From the NCBI RefSeq assembly GCF_021353265.1, contig NZ_JAJTWU010000002.1, positions 310,001-374,000 of the forward strand: a stretch of 64,000 nt of DNA, in the 5' to 3' direction. Positions within the stretch are counted from its first letter, which is position 1. Each line of letters starts with the position of its first letter. Under the pieces are notes generated by a model, which saw only the letters and a list, made by a program, of their open reading frames with translations, did not search any database and had not been told where the DNA came from. Both the position numbers and the translations under genes were made by a program. The DNA is from Pelomonas cellulosilytica (lineage in GTDB: Bacteria > Pseudomonadota > Gammaproteobacteria > Burkholderiales > Burkholderiaceae_C). Of this stretch, positions 55,569-63,555 are shown in pieces.

Positions 55569-56787
55569 GGCGTGCGGCGTCGAGCGCGGCGGCGATGTCG
55601 TAGCAGGCACCCATCGTGTGGTAGTCGACCTTGCCGGCGGGGCTCTTCTCGTCGCTGAGCTTGCGGTTCTCGCCGTCGAGGATGCGGTACCAGGCGCCAT
55701 GCTGGTGGTCGACGAAGTGCGTCCAGCTGTACTGCCACAGCCGGTCGTACCAGCCCCAGTAGGCGGCGTTGCCGGTGCGGGTGGCCAGCAACGCGGCGGC
55801 GGCGGCGCTCTCGGCCTGCACCCAGAAGTATTTGTCGGCGTCGCAGACGCTCAGCTCCGGCGCCAGCGAGTAGTGCAGACCGCCGTGCTTGGCGTCCCAA
55901 CCCTTCTCGACCGCCACGGTGAACAGCCGCTCGGCCGTTGGCAGCGCCCAGCTCAGGTCCTGGCCCAGCGACGCGCCACGCGCCTCCAGTTGCAGCAGGA
56001 GCTTGGCCCATTCGGTGAAGTGGCCGGGCTGGTAGCCCCAGGGGCGGAACAGGTGGGCCGGGTCGTCGATGTTGTAGCGCCAGTCGGGCTGCCACTGGGC
56101 GTCGTAGTGCTCCCAGACCAGGCCGCCGCAGCGCTCGGCCTGGCGTTGCGTGATGTTGAAGGCCAGCGTGTAGGCACGCTGCAGGTAGCGCTGCTCACCG
56201 GTGGCGTCGAAGGCGGCCAGCATGGCTTCGCAGGCATGCATGTTGGCGTTCTGGCCGCGGTAGCTGGACAGAGTGCTCCAGTCCTCGCTGGCCTCGTCGG
56301 CGTAAAGGCCGGCCTCGGCGTCCCAGAAGCGGGCTTCCAGCAGCTGGTAGGCCTCGTCGAGCCAGCCGCGGGCGTCTTCCAGGCCGGCGCGCACGGCGTG
56401 CGCGTAGGCCAGCAGCACGAAGGCGTGGCCGTAGGCGTGTTTCGTGCCATCGACGACACCGCATTCGCCGGCGTGGCAGCTCAGCAGCCAGTTGTAGCCG
56501 CCATGGGCGCGGTCGCGGTGTGCCTCGCGCAGGAAGTGCACCGCGTGCCGCAGGCCTTCCAGGTAGGCCGGGTCGCCGAAGTGGCGGTAGGCCATCGCGT
56601 AGGTGAAGACGAAGCGCGTGCTGCTGACGAGGTGGCGGTGGGCCGCGTCGTAAACGGTGCCGTCGTCCTTGAAGTAGTGGTACATCCCGCCGCTCGGCGC
56701 GAGGCAGCGCGGGTGGTAGAAGTTCATCGTGTGCTGCGCGTGCGCGAGCAGCACCGCCCGGGAACGGAAGTCGGGAAATTCGGACAT
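55561..56787 (-). CDS. AGE family sugar isomerase, probable D-mannose isomerase
   Basis: 408 residues, no signal peptide, an (alpha/alpha)6 barrel of the N-acylglucosamine 2-epimerase superfamily (MNFYHPRCLAPSGGMYHYF, GTKHAYGHAFVLLAYAHAV, YRGQNANMHACEAMLAAF, PGHFTEWAKLLLQL). Members include N-acetylglucosamine 2-epimerase and mannose isomerase (mannose to fructose). The partner fructokinase and the absence of any sialic-acid genes favour mannose isomerase. It lies 26 bases after its LacI regulator gene. Confidence 0.88.
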   Translation of the reverse strand: MSEFPDFRSRAVLLAHAQHTMNFYHPRCLAPSGGMYHYFKDDGTVYDAAHRHLVSSTRFVFTYAMAYRHFGDPAYLEGLRHAVHFLREAHRDRAHGGYNWLLSCHAGECGVVDGTKHAYGHAFVLLAYAHAVRAGLEDARGWLDEAYQLLEARFWDAEAGLYADEASEDWSTLSSYRGQNANMHACEAMLAAFDATGEQRYLQRAYTLAFNITQRQAERCGGLVWEHYDAQWQPDWRYNIDDPAHLFRPWGYQPGHFTEWAKLLLQLEARGASLGQDLSWALPTAERLFTVAVEKGWDAKHGGLHYSLAPELSVCDADKYFWVQAESAAAAALLATRTGNAAYWGWYDRLWQYSWTHFVDHQHGAWYRILDGENRKLSDEKSPAGKVDYHTMGACYDIAAALDAARHG

Positions 56788-56813
56788 GGTGTGTTGCTTG
56801 AGGTAAGGGTGAG

Positions 56814-57803
56814 CTATTCGGCGCAGCTGCTTTCGCGAACGATCAGTTCGACCGGCAGCGTGATCTCGACGGGCGTGTCTTCGGGTTTGTGGCGCAGCAG
56901 CAGGTCGACGCCGGCGGCGCCCAGCGCCTCCTTGTCGACGCGCACTGTGCTGAGGGGCGGCGCAGCAGTGGCCGCGCCGATGATGTCGTCGAAGCCGACG
57001 AAGGCGATGTCCTGCGGCACGCGCAGGCCGGCGGTCAGGCAGTGCTTCATGGCGACGAGGGCGGTGCTGTCGTTGTAGGCGACGACAGCATCGGGTGGCT
57101 TGGGCAGCGCCAGCAGGCGGCTCATGGCCGCAGTGACGGCCTCGTCGCCTTCGCCGAGGTTGGGCACGATGACTTCCAGCTCAGGGTCCGCGTGGACCTG
57201 CGCCTCGAACAGCGCGCGGCGGAAGCCCCGCTCGCGCTGCTGGATGCTGAAGTGCGCCGGCGACCCCGACAGCAGCGCGATGCGCCGCCTGCCGCTGCGC
57301 AGCAGGTGGCGTGTGGCCAGATAGCCGCCCAGCGCGTTGTCCGGGTTGACGGACGTGAAGCCGCGCCGCTGGATGTCCACCAGCACCAGCGGTTTGCCGG
57401 TCTGCTTCAGCACCGACAGCACCTCGGGCTCGAAGAAGCCGGCGCAGAACAGCGCGTCGGCCTGGTGCCGGCGGATCTGTTCGGTCACCGACTCCGCGGG
57501 GTCGACGATGTTGAAGGACAGCGAGATGGCCTCGCGGCGGCAGGCCTGCTCGGCGCCATGCAGCACCGGCGAGTAGAAGGGGGTGGAGGCCAGCGTGTTG
57601 TGCTGGCTGTGCAGCAGGAAGGCGATGCGGCGGATGCGGGTCTTGCGCAGCTGCGAGAAGTCGTAGCCCAGCCGCAGTGCGGCGTCACGCACCTTGTTGC
57701 GCGTGGCCTCGGTCATGCCAGCCTGGTTTTTCAGCGCGCGCGAGATCGTGCCCGACGACAGGCCGGTGGCCTCAGCGATGTCGCGGATGGTCACCACGCT
57801 CAT
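56814..57803 (-). CDS. LacI family regulator of the mannose module (ManR-like)
   Basis: 329 residues: LacI helix-turn-helix (TIRDIAEATGLSSGTISRAL at 5-24), hinge, and a sugar-binding effector domain (IAFLLHSQHNTLASTPFY, VVAYNDSTALVAMKHCL, DIAFVGFDDIIGAA). It is the first gene of the operon with the isomerase, kinase and permease, and probably represses it. A promoter (57954-57982) and TTTACTAAA-type sites (57884 and 58019) lie just upstream. Confidence 0.92.
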   Translation of the reverse strand: MSVVTIRDIAEATGLSSGTISRALKNQAGMTEATRNKVRDAALRLGYDFSQLRKTRIRRIAFLLHSQHNTLASTPFYSPVLHGAEQACRREAISLSFNIVDPAESVTEQIRRHQADALFCAGFFEPEVLSVLKQTGKPLVLVDIQRRGFTSVNPDNALGGYLATRHLLRSGRRRIALLSGSPAHFSIQQRERGFRRALFEAQVHADPELEVIVPNLGEGDEAVTAAMSRLLALPKPPDAVVAYNDSTALVAMKHCLTAGLRVPQDIAFVGFDDIIGAATAAPPLSTVRVDKEALGAAGVDLLLRHKPEDTPVEITLPVELIVRESSCAE

Positions 57804-57883
57804 TGCTGCGCCCGCCCGCGGCTGGCTGACGCGCCCGGCTGGCCGCGCAGCAAAACCGACGTCAACAGGCTGTGGGTCACAGC

Positions 57884-57892
57884 TTTACTAAA
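57884..57892. promoter_or_regulatory. LacI-type operator TTTACTAAA, promoter-proximal
   Basis: A nine-base near-perfect palindrome about 80 bases upstream of the LacI start and downstream of its promoter, placed to block elongation. It is the mirror of the site at 58019. Confidence 0.6.
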
Positions 57893-57953
57893 CAACACAG
57901 AAGCCCCGATCCGACCGATGCATTCAGCGCGGATAGCGCTTTCAGCCGGGCGG

Positions 57954-57982
57954 TTTATAGGGGGCGCCGCCAGCAGGGTCAA
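57954..57982 (-). promoter_or_regulatory. Sigma-70-like promoter of the mannose operon
   Basis: Reading on the minus strand, TTGACC (57977-57982), 17 bases, TATAAA (57954-57959). Its -35 box lies in the loop of the hairpin at 57964-57994, and it is flanked by the two LacI-type sites. Confidence 0.65.
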
Positions 57983-57994
57983 GGCTGGCGGCGC
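57964..57994. terminator. Perfect 11-bp hairpin downstream of the GH35 gene
   Basis: GCGCCGCCAGC (57964-57974) pairs with 57984-57994 around a nine-base loop. It lies 73 bases after the GH35 stop. No T-run follows in the minus direction, so it is a weak terminator candidate; it also embraces the -35 element of the next promoter. Confidence 0.4.
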
Positions 57995-58008
57995 GTTTAC
58001 GGGCGTTC

Positions 58009-58027
58009 TTTACTCAACTTTAGTAAA
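58009..58027. promoter_or_regulatory. LacI-type operator pair TTTACT/TTTAGTAAA, upstream
   Basis: TTTACT (58009-58014) and TTTAGTAAA (58019-58027) lie just upstream of the promoter at 57954-57982. With the site at 57884 the centres are about 135 bases apart, a distance compatible with repression by looping. Confidence 0.6.
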
Positions 58028-58066
58028 CACCTCCGACGGGTGAGCCTGTGTCGCCGGAAGCCCCGG

Positions 58067-60433
58067 TTAAGGTTGCGTCGTCACGAGCGTGTCGCCCACG
58101 TAGATGCGGTAGCTGCGGATGCGGCCGGTCACGCCGTCCGGGCCGGGGCGTGGCGTGTAGCGCAGGCCGGCGATGTCGACCGCGGCGCCGAGGTCGATGA
58201 TGAGCCGCGGCGGGCCGGCCGGTCGCGTGGGGCCGCTGTAGGCGGTGTGCCAGTAGTCGGTCGCCTGGCCGTTGATCGCGTTGAGGGCGCCGCCGTCTTC
58301 CTTGCGGGCTTCCTCGCTGCTGGCGTAGGCGATGGTCCAGGCGCTCTGGTTCATTGGCTGGCCCTGCTGGTCCAGCAGCGCCAGCTCGGCGATGGCGGCA
58401 TGGGGCTGGCCGTCAAAGGTGTCGACGACCTCGATGCACAGCTGGCGGCCGTGGGCCACGGTCTCGAAGCGCACGTCCTGCGTGGCCGGGCCGGCGGCGA
58501 ACCGGCCGGCGTGCACCGGCGTCAGGCCCGTCAGCCGCGGCCGGGTGCGGCTGGGCGGGCGCGGCAGGTCGCGCTCGGGGTGCAGTTCGTCCAGCACCGG
58601 CGTCGCCAGGCCTTGCAGCCGCGGCGTGCGCGGGCCGGTCAGGTCCAGCACGACGACCTCGTTGCGTCCGGCGCGCAACCACGGGCCCGGCAGATACATG
58701 GTCTGCGTGGGGCCGATGCTCCAGTAGCGGCCCAGGCAGCGGCCGTTGATCCAGACTATGCCCTGGCCCCAGGTGGACATGTCCAGGAAGGTGTCGGCCG
58801 GCGTCGTCACGTCGAAGCCACCGCGCCAGAACGCCGGGCCTGTCGCCTTGCCGGGCCGCCAGTTCAGCGGCGGCAGCTCGCCGTCGGCGCCGAAGTCGAT
58901 TGCGCGCAGCGTCCAGCCGGTGAGCTCGCGTGTCGCGCCTTGGCGCGTGCGCAGCAGCACCGGGCCTTGCAGACCCTTGCGGTCGTGCACCTCCATGCCG
59001 AAGTTCACGCGGGCGATCGTGTAGAGCAGGATCTCGACCGTCGCCTCGCGACGGCGCGCCGGCAGGTCGACCGCGAAGCGGCGGTGCCGCGTGTCCATCG
59101 TGCCCACCAGCCGGCCATCGACGAACACCCAGGCCAGGTCGCGCGCGTTGGCAGCCTCCAGCCGTGCCGCGGGGCCGGCGGGCAGCGTCGTGCGGTAGGC
59201 CACCAGGCCGCGGCTGATGTCGTACTGCTCGATGGGTCGCGGCGACTCGGCCGTGAGGCCCGGCCCGGGCAGGTTGGCCAGCACCGGCGCCGTCTCGGCC
59301 AGCGTGAAGGCCGGGACCGTCATTACTGGCAGACGGGCCGGCGGCTCGGGCAGCACCTCGCCGGACTTCAGGTGCCGGGCCAGACATTCGCGGTAGGTGC
59401 GGAACTTGTCGCCCAGCCAGCCGGCCTCGCCGATAGGGGCGTCGTAGTCGTAGCTGGTCGTGTCTGGGCGGAAGGGGCGGTCGCAGCCGCCCCACAGGCC
59501 GAAGGTGGTGCCACCGTGGGCCATGTAGAGGCTGAAGGAGCCGTTCGCATCCAGCATCGCATCGATGTCCTGGATGGCGCGGGCGTTGTCGCCGCGGCGG
59601 TGCGGCGCGCCCCAGGTGTCGAACCAGCCTGAGTAGTACTCGCCGCACATGCGCGGCCCCTGCTGCAGCGCGGCCAGCGCCTTGAAGCCGCCGGCCGGGT
59701 CGCTGCCGAAGTTCGCGACGGTGAACAGCTCGGGGATGTGTGTCTTGCCGACTGCCTGCGTCGGGTTGCACTGGAACAGCGGCACGTCGAAGCCGCCGTC
59801 CAGCACGGCCTGACGCATGACGCGCATGTACTCGCGGTCGTCGCTGAGGAAGCCGTACTCGTTCTCCACCTGCACCATCAGGATGGGCCCGCCCTGGCTG
59901 ACCTGCAGCGGCGCCAGCACGCGGCCCACTTCCTTCATCCAGCGCCGCGCGGGCTGCACGAAGGCGTCGTCGCGGCTGCGCAGAAAGGTGTCGCCCGGGT
60001 GCTTCAGCAGCCACCACGGCAGGCCGCCCATCTCCCATTCGGCGCAGGCGTAAGGGCCGGGCCGCAGGATGACCCACAACCCCTCTGCCTGGGCCAGCCG
60101 GCAGAACTCCGCCGCGTCGCGCTGGCCGTCCCAGTGGTACTGGCCCTCGCGCCATTCATGGAAATTCCAGAACAGGTAGGCGCAGACGGTGTTCATGCCC
60201 ATCGCCTTGACGGCTTGCAGGCGGTGTCGCCAGTACTCGCGCGGCACGCGGGCGAAATGCATCTCGCCGCAGCGGATCTGCAGCGGCTGGCCGTCGAGCA
60301 GGAAGTCGCGCTCGCCGATGGCGAAGCGCGGTGTCGCCGTGCCGGCGGCGCTGGCCGCGGGCGCGTTCAGCGCGAGGGCGGCGCTGGAGGCGGCCGCCCC
60401 GAGAAGGCGGCGACGAGGAAGGAGCGCGGTCAT
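58067..60433 (-). CDS. GH35 beta-galactosidase with discoidin-like C-terminus
   Basis: 788 residues with a twin-arginine type leader (PRRRLLGAAASSAALAL, cleavage near ASA-AGT). The GH35 barrel shows IRCGEMHFARVPREYWRHRL, acid/base E192 in MVQVENEYGF and nucleophile E265 in MCGEYYSGWF; beta-sandwich domains follow, ending in an F5/8-type domain (about 640-788). It is the second gene after a TonB receptor. GH35 enzymes remove terminal beta-1,3/1,4-galactose; on plant N-glycans this would be the Lewis-a galactose, and arabinogalactans or pectin side chains are alternatives. Confidence 0.93.
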   Translation of the reverse strand: MTALLPRRRLLGAAASSAALALNAPAASAAGTATPRFAIGERDFLLDGQPLQIRCGEMHFARVPREYWRHRLQAVKAMGMNTVCAYLFWNFHEWREGQYHWDGQRDAAEFCRLAQAEGLWVILRPGPYACAEWEMGGLPWWLLKHPGDTFLRSRDDAFVQPARRWMKEVGRVLAPLQVSQGGPILMVQVENEYGFLSDDREYMRVMRQAVLDGGFDVPLFQCNPTQAVGKTHIPELFTVANFGSDPAGGFKALAALQQGPRMCGEYYSGWFDTWGAPHRRGDNARAIQDIDAMLDANGSFSLYMAHGGTTFGLWGGCDRPFRPDTTSYDYDAPIGEAGWLGDKFRTYRECLARHLKSGEVLPEPPARLPVMTVPAFTLAETAPVLANLPGPGLTAESPRPIEQYDISRGLVAYRTTLPAGPAARLEAANARDLAWVFVDGRLVGTMDTRHRRFAVDLPARRREATVEILLYTIARVNFGMEVHDRKGLQGPVLLRTRQGATRELTGWTLRAIDFGADGELPPLNWRPGKATGPAFWRGGFDVTTPADTFLDMSTWGQGIVWINGRCLGRYWSIGPTQTMYLPGPWLRAGRNEVVVLDLTGPRTPRLQGLATPVLDELHPERDLPRPPSRTRPRLTGLTPVHAGRFAAGPATQDVRFETVAHGRQLCIEVVDTFDGQPHAAIAELALLDQQGQPMNQSAWTIAYASSEEARKEDGGALNAINGQATDYWHTAYSGPTRPAGPPRLIIDLGAAVDIAGLRYTPRPGPDGVTGRIRSYRIYVGDTLVTTQP

Positions 60434-60455
60434 GTGAGATCCTCAGCTGGCCTTG

Positions 60456-60487
60456 AAAGAAAAAGACCCCGCCTCGTGGAGGCAGGG
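60456..60487 (-). terminator. Rho-independent terminator after the second TonB receptor gene
   Basis: On the minus strand a stem of CCC, one mismatch, GCCTC with a three-base loop (60467-60487) is followed by TCTTTTTCTTTC (60456-60466). It lies in the 101 bases between the receptor stop and the GH35 start, so GH35 may be expressed by read-through or from its own promoter. Confidence 0.7.
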
Positions 60488-60534
60488 CGAAAGGGGCGCG
60501 ACGGACGCGGCCCGGAGATGCAGGAAAGGAACTG

Positions 60535-63291
60535 TCAGAACGCCACGCGCACGCCCACGTTGAAGCGGCGGCCGACGTCTTCCAGCGTCAGGAACTGCGA
60601 CTCGTTGTTGGCGTACTCGTGCATGCGCTCGTTGTTCAGGTTGATCGCGTCGGCATACAGGGACACCGTCGGCGTGACGTTGTAGCGGACGCTGGCGTCG
60701 GCCTGGCCGTAGGCGGCCCGCGTGCGCGGCAGCGTGCTGCCACCGCCGCAATCCACCGAGAAGTGGTTGCGCCAGTTGTAGCTCAGGCGGGCCTGGAAGC
60801 GGCTGTTCTCGTAGAACACCGAGCCGTTGTAGGACTGCTTGGACAGGCCCGGGTAGCCGCAGCTCGGCGCGCCGCCTTCCCGCGTGGCGTTGGCGTCCAC
60901 GTAGGTGAAGTTGGCCGCCACGCCGAAGCCCTGCAGCAGGCTGCTGACCGAGTCGAAGGCGTATTGCCCGGCCAGCTCCAGACCCTTGATCTTGCCGCTC
61001 TGGCCATTGCGGATGCGCGTGTCGTGCGCGATCTCGGTGTACTGCTGCAGCTGCACGTCGACGAGCCGGCTTTCCAGGAAGTCGGTCACCTTCTTGTGGA
61101 AGACCGCGGCGCTGACGTAGTTGGTCTTGGACAGGTACCACTCCAGCGACACGTCCAGGTTGGTCGAGCGCATCGGCTTCAGGTAGGGGTTGCCGCCGCC
61201 GGTCTGCACGTCGCCGTAGCGGCCGCCGTACCAGTTGCTGACGCCCATCTGGTTCAGCGTCGGGCGCGTCAGCGTCTTGGAGGCCGCCAGCCGCAGTACG
61301 AGCTCGCGGGTCAGATCAAGCTTGAGGTTGGCGGACGGCAGCAGGTTGTTGTAGCTGTTGTCCACCGACAGCACGCTCTCGGGGCCGTAGTTCAGGATGT
61401 AGGTCGTGTCGTTGGGGCTCTTGACCGCGGACAACAGCACGCGGCTGATGCCGATCGACGTGGAGTTCACGTGCACATAGCGCAGGCCGGCGTTGCCGGA
61501 CCAGCCGTCGCCCTCCCATTTGCTGTCGACGAACAGGCTCGTCACCTTCTCCTTGACGGCCCACATCGAAGGCTTCGTGTAGTCGATAGCCATCGGGCCG
61601 TTGGGGTACTTCGTCTTGTCGCCGTACAGCGCCGGGTCGTTGGACTGGGCGATCAGCGACGGCTGGTTCAAGTAGGCCATGTAGGCATACGGGTCGAAGC
61701 GCAGGAACGTCGACGGCATCGCGCCTTCGGTGCCCAGGATATTGTCCAGCTTGCTGACCGTGAACAGCGACGACGGCAGCGACACGTGATAGCCGCTGAA
61801 CGCGTTCCAGGAGTCGCTGTTCCACTGCGTGCGGTCGACCTTGCGGCGCGACGCGGCTGCGCCGAACTGCAGGCCCTTGAACGCGCCGATCTCGTGCTCC
61901 CAGTTCGCGCTCGCACGTGCTTCCTTGATGTCGTCGCCGTTCTCGATGCGGCCATAGGACACGGCGTGGGCGCGCACGGCCGTGGGGTCGGACAGGCTGT
62001 CGCCGAAGTGGATGGTGGGCGTGCCGTCGAAGGTCAGCGCGTCGCCATTCTTGGGCACCATGCCGGCGACGATCCACATGTCGGGCGTGCCTGACGTCGT
62101 GCGCGACGTGGACAGGTCGCCCTCCAGCGTCCATTCCGGCGCGACGGCCCACTTCGCGTTGGTGCCGAACGCCTTGGTCGTCGACAGCCGGTCGCCGGCC
62201 TTGACGATCATGTCGTTGGAGTTCGCCTCGCCCAGCAGCTTGCCGGGGCCGGCGATCTCGGGGTTGTTGGCAAAGAAGGTGGAGCCCGGCCGCAGGAAGC
62301 TCGTGATCTGACCATCGGCGTTGTACTTCACGCCGAGCTGCGTCGGGTTGTTCCAGTCGCTGACTGCGATGACATCGTTCTTCTGGTCCAGCCGCGAGTA
62401 CAGCGCATCGGCCGACAGCTTCAGCGTGGCGGTCGGGTTGAACTGCACCGCCCCGGCGGCCACCAGGCGTTTGCGGCGCTCGTTCTCCTCCTGGAAGCCG
62501 AAGCTCTGCGGGATGTAGAGCTTCTTGACCGTCACGTCGGCCATCGTCAGGTTCTTGGAGTTCAGGTCGCCGTTGATGATCGACACGTCGCGGTAGTTCC
62601 AGGCGTCGTTGACCGCCTTGGTCTGCTTGGACGCGCGGTCGGTGTACGACAGCGAGCCGCTGACGCCGAAGCTGCGGTCATCGTTGGCGAACGAATACAT
62701 CGCGCTGGCGTTGGGCGTCTTCTTCTTGGAATTGGAATCGTAGGAGCCGGACAGATTCACGACGGCGGTATGGCCCTTGGGGCCGGACAGCGGGCGCGCC
62801 GTCTGGATATCCACTGTCGAGCCGATACCCCCTTCTGGCAGGTAGGCCTGCGCGGTTTTGTACACCAGTGCCTTGGAAATGAGATCGGGCGACAGCAGGT
62901 CGAACGAGAATTCACGTCCACCGGTATCGCTGGTCATCGTCCGTCCATTTACCAGAACGTTGTTGAATTCCGGCCCCAGGCCGCGGACCGAGATATACCG
63001 GCCCTCGCCGTTATTGCGCTGGATCTGTACACCGGTGACGCGCTGCAGGGATTCGGCGATATTCGTGTCGGGGAATTTGCCGGCATCCTCGGCCGACACG
63101 GCATCCACGACGCCCTCCTGCAGCCGCTTCGTCGCGACCGACGATTCCAGAGAGGCGCGGATGCCGGTGACGACGACGCGCTCCAGATCCTGCTTGGGGG
63201 CGGCGGCGTCCTGTGCCAGGGTTGGAGCCGCCAGCCATAACTGGCTGATCAAACCCGCCACAATGGTTTTCGAGAAATGTGCAGACCGCAT
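60535..63291 (-). CDS. TonB-dependent outer membrane receptor, second copy
   Basis: 918 residues: signal peptide (to about TLA-QDA), plug (RVVVTGIRASLESSVATKRL, DAVSAEDAGKFPDTNIAESL, GPEFNNVLVNGRTM) and a barrel ending in a terminal phenylalanine (NVGVRVAF), the usual outer-membrane signal. AAGGAGA precedes the ATG by seven bases. It shares the carbohydrate-receptor plug type with the receptor at 39787 but is a different lineage in the barrel, so it probably imports a different oligosaccharide. It is transcribed toward GH35. Confidence 0.94.
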   Translation of the reverse strand: MRSAHFSKTIVAGLISQLWLAAPTLAQDAAAPKQDLERVVVTGIRASLESSVATKRLQEGVVDAVSAEDAGKFPDTNIAESLQRVTGVQIQRNNGEGRYISVRGLGPEFNNVLVNGRTMTSDTGGREFSFDLLSPDLISKALVYKTAQAYLPEGGIGSTVDIQTARPLSGPKGHTAVVNLSGSYDSNSKKKTPNASAMYSFANDDRSFGVSGSLSYTDRASKQTKAVNDAWNYRDVSIINGDLNSKNLTMADVTVKKLYIPQSFGFQEENERRKRLVAAGAVQFNPTATLKLSADALYSRLDQKNDVIAVSDWNNPTQLGVKYNADGQITSFLRPGSTFFANNPEIAGPGKLLGEANSNDMIVKAGDRLSTTKAFGTNAKWAVAPEWTLEGDLSTSRTTSGTPDMWIVAGMVPKNGDALTFDGTPTIHFGDSLSDPTAVRAHAVSYGRIENGDDIKEARASANWEHEIGAFKGLQFGAAASRRKVDRTQWNSDSWNAFSGYHVSLPSSLFTVSKLDNILGTEGAMPSTFLRFDPYAYMAYLNQPSLIAQSNDPALYGDKTKYPNGPMAIDYTKPSMWAVKEKVTSLFVDSKWEGDGWSGNAGLRYVHVNSTSIGISRVLLSAVKSPNDTTYILNYGPESVLSVDNSYNNLLPSANLKLDLTRELVLRLAASKTLTRPTLNQMGVSNWYGGRYGDVQTGGGNPYLKPMRSTNLDVSLEWYLSKTNYVSAAVFHKKVTDFLESRLVDVQLQQYTEIAHDTRIRNGQSGKIKGLELAGQYAFDSVSSLLQGFGVAANFTYVDANATREGGAPSCGYPGLSKQSYNGSVFYENSRFQARLSYNWRNHFSVDCGGGSTLPRTRAAYGQADASVRYNVTPTVSLYADAINLNNERMHEYANNESQFLTLEDVGRRFNVGVRVAF

Positions 63292-63523
63292 TTTGTCTCC
63301 TTGGAGGATGATTATGTTTATGCCGTGCGCGGGCGCGACCGCCGCGCGAGCTTATTGCTGCCGTTGGGTTACGTGGCGCTGCCGGAGGATTCGGCGGACC
63401 GCACTGGTAACGATTGAAAGGCTAGCAGGCGCCGTATTCACGGTCTTATGCTGTTTGACCGTTGCTGCATTCCAATTTCATATAGCTGCAAAACGGCGCG
63501 GCGAATTGATCCACCGGGGGCGC

Positions 63524-63537
63524 AAACCCTCGGGTTT
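63524..63537. repeat. Palindrome AAACCC-TC-GGGTTT between BNR gene and receptor gene
   Basis: A perfect six-base inverted repeat in the 264-base gap 63292-63555, 18 bases after the stop of the BNR gene. It could be a weak terminator of that gene or an operator for the receptor. No clear -10/-35 pair or other gene is seen in the gap. Confidence 0.4.
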
Positions 63538-63555
63538 TCTTGGGGCATGAAACAT

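Noticed and set aside
57872..59632. Plus-strand frame of 586 codons opposite GH35 and the LacI promoter
   Set aside because: It is antisense to GH35 and crosses a regulatory region with operators; its composition is shadow-like.
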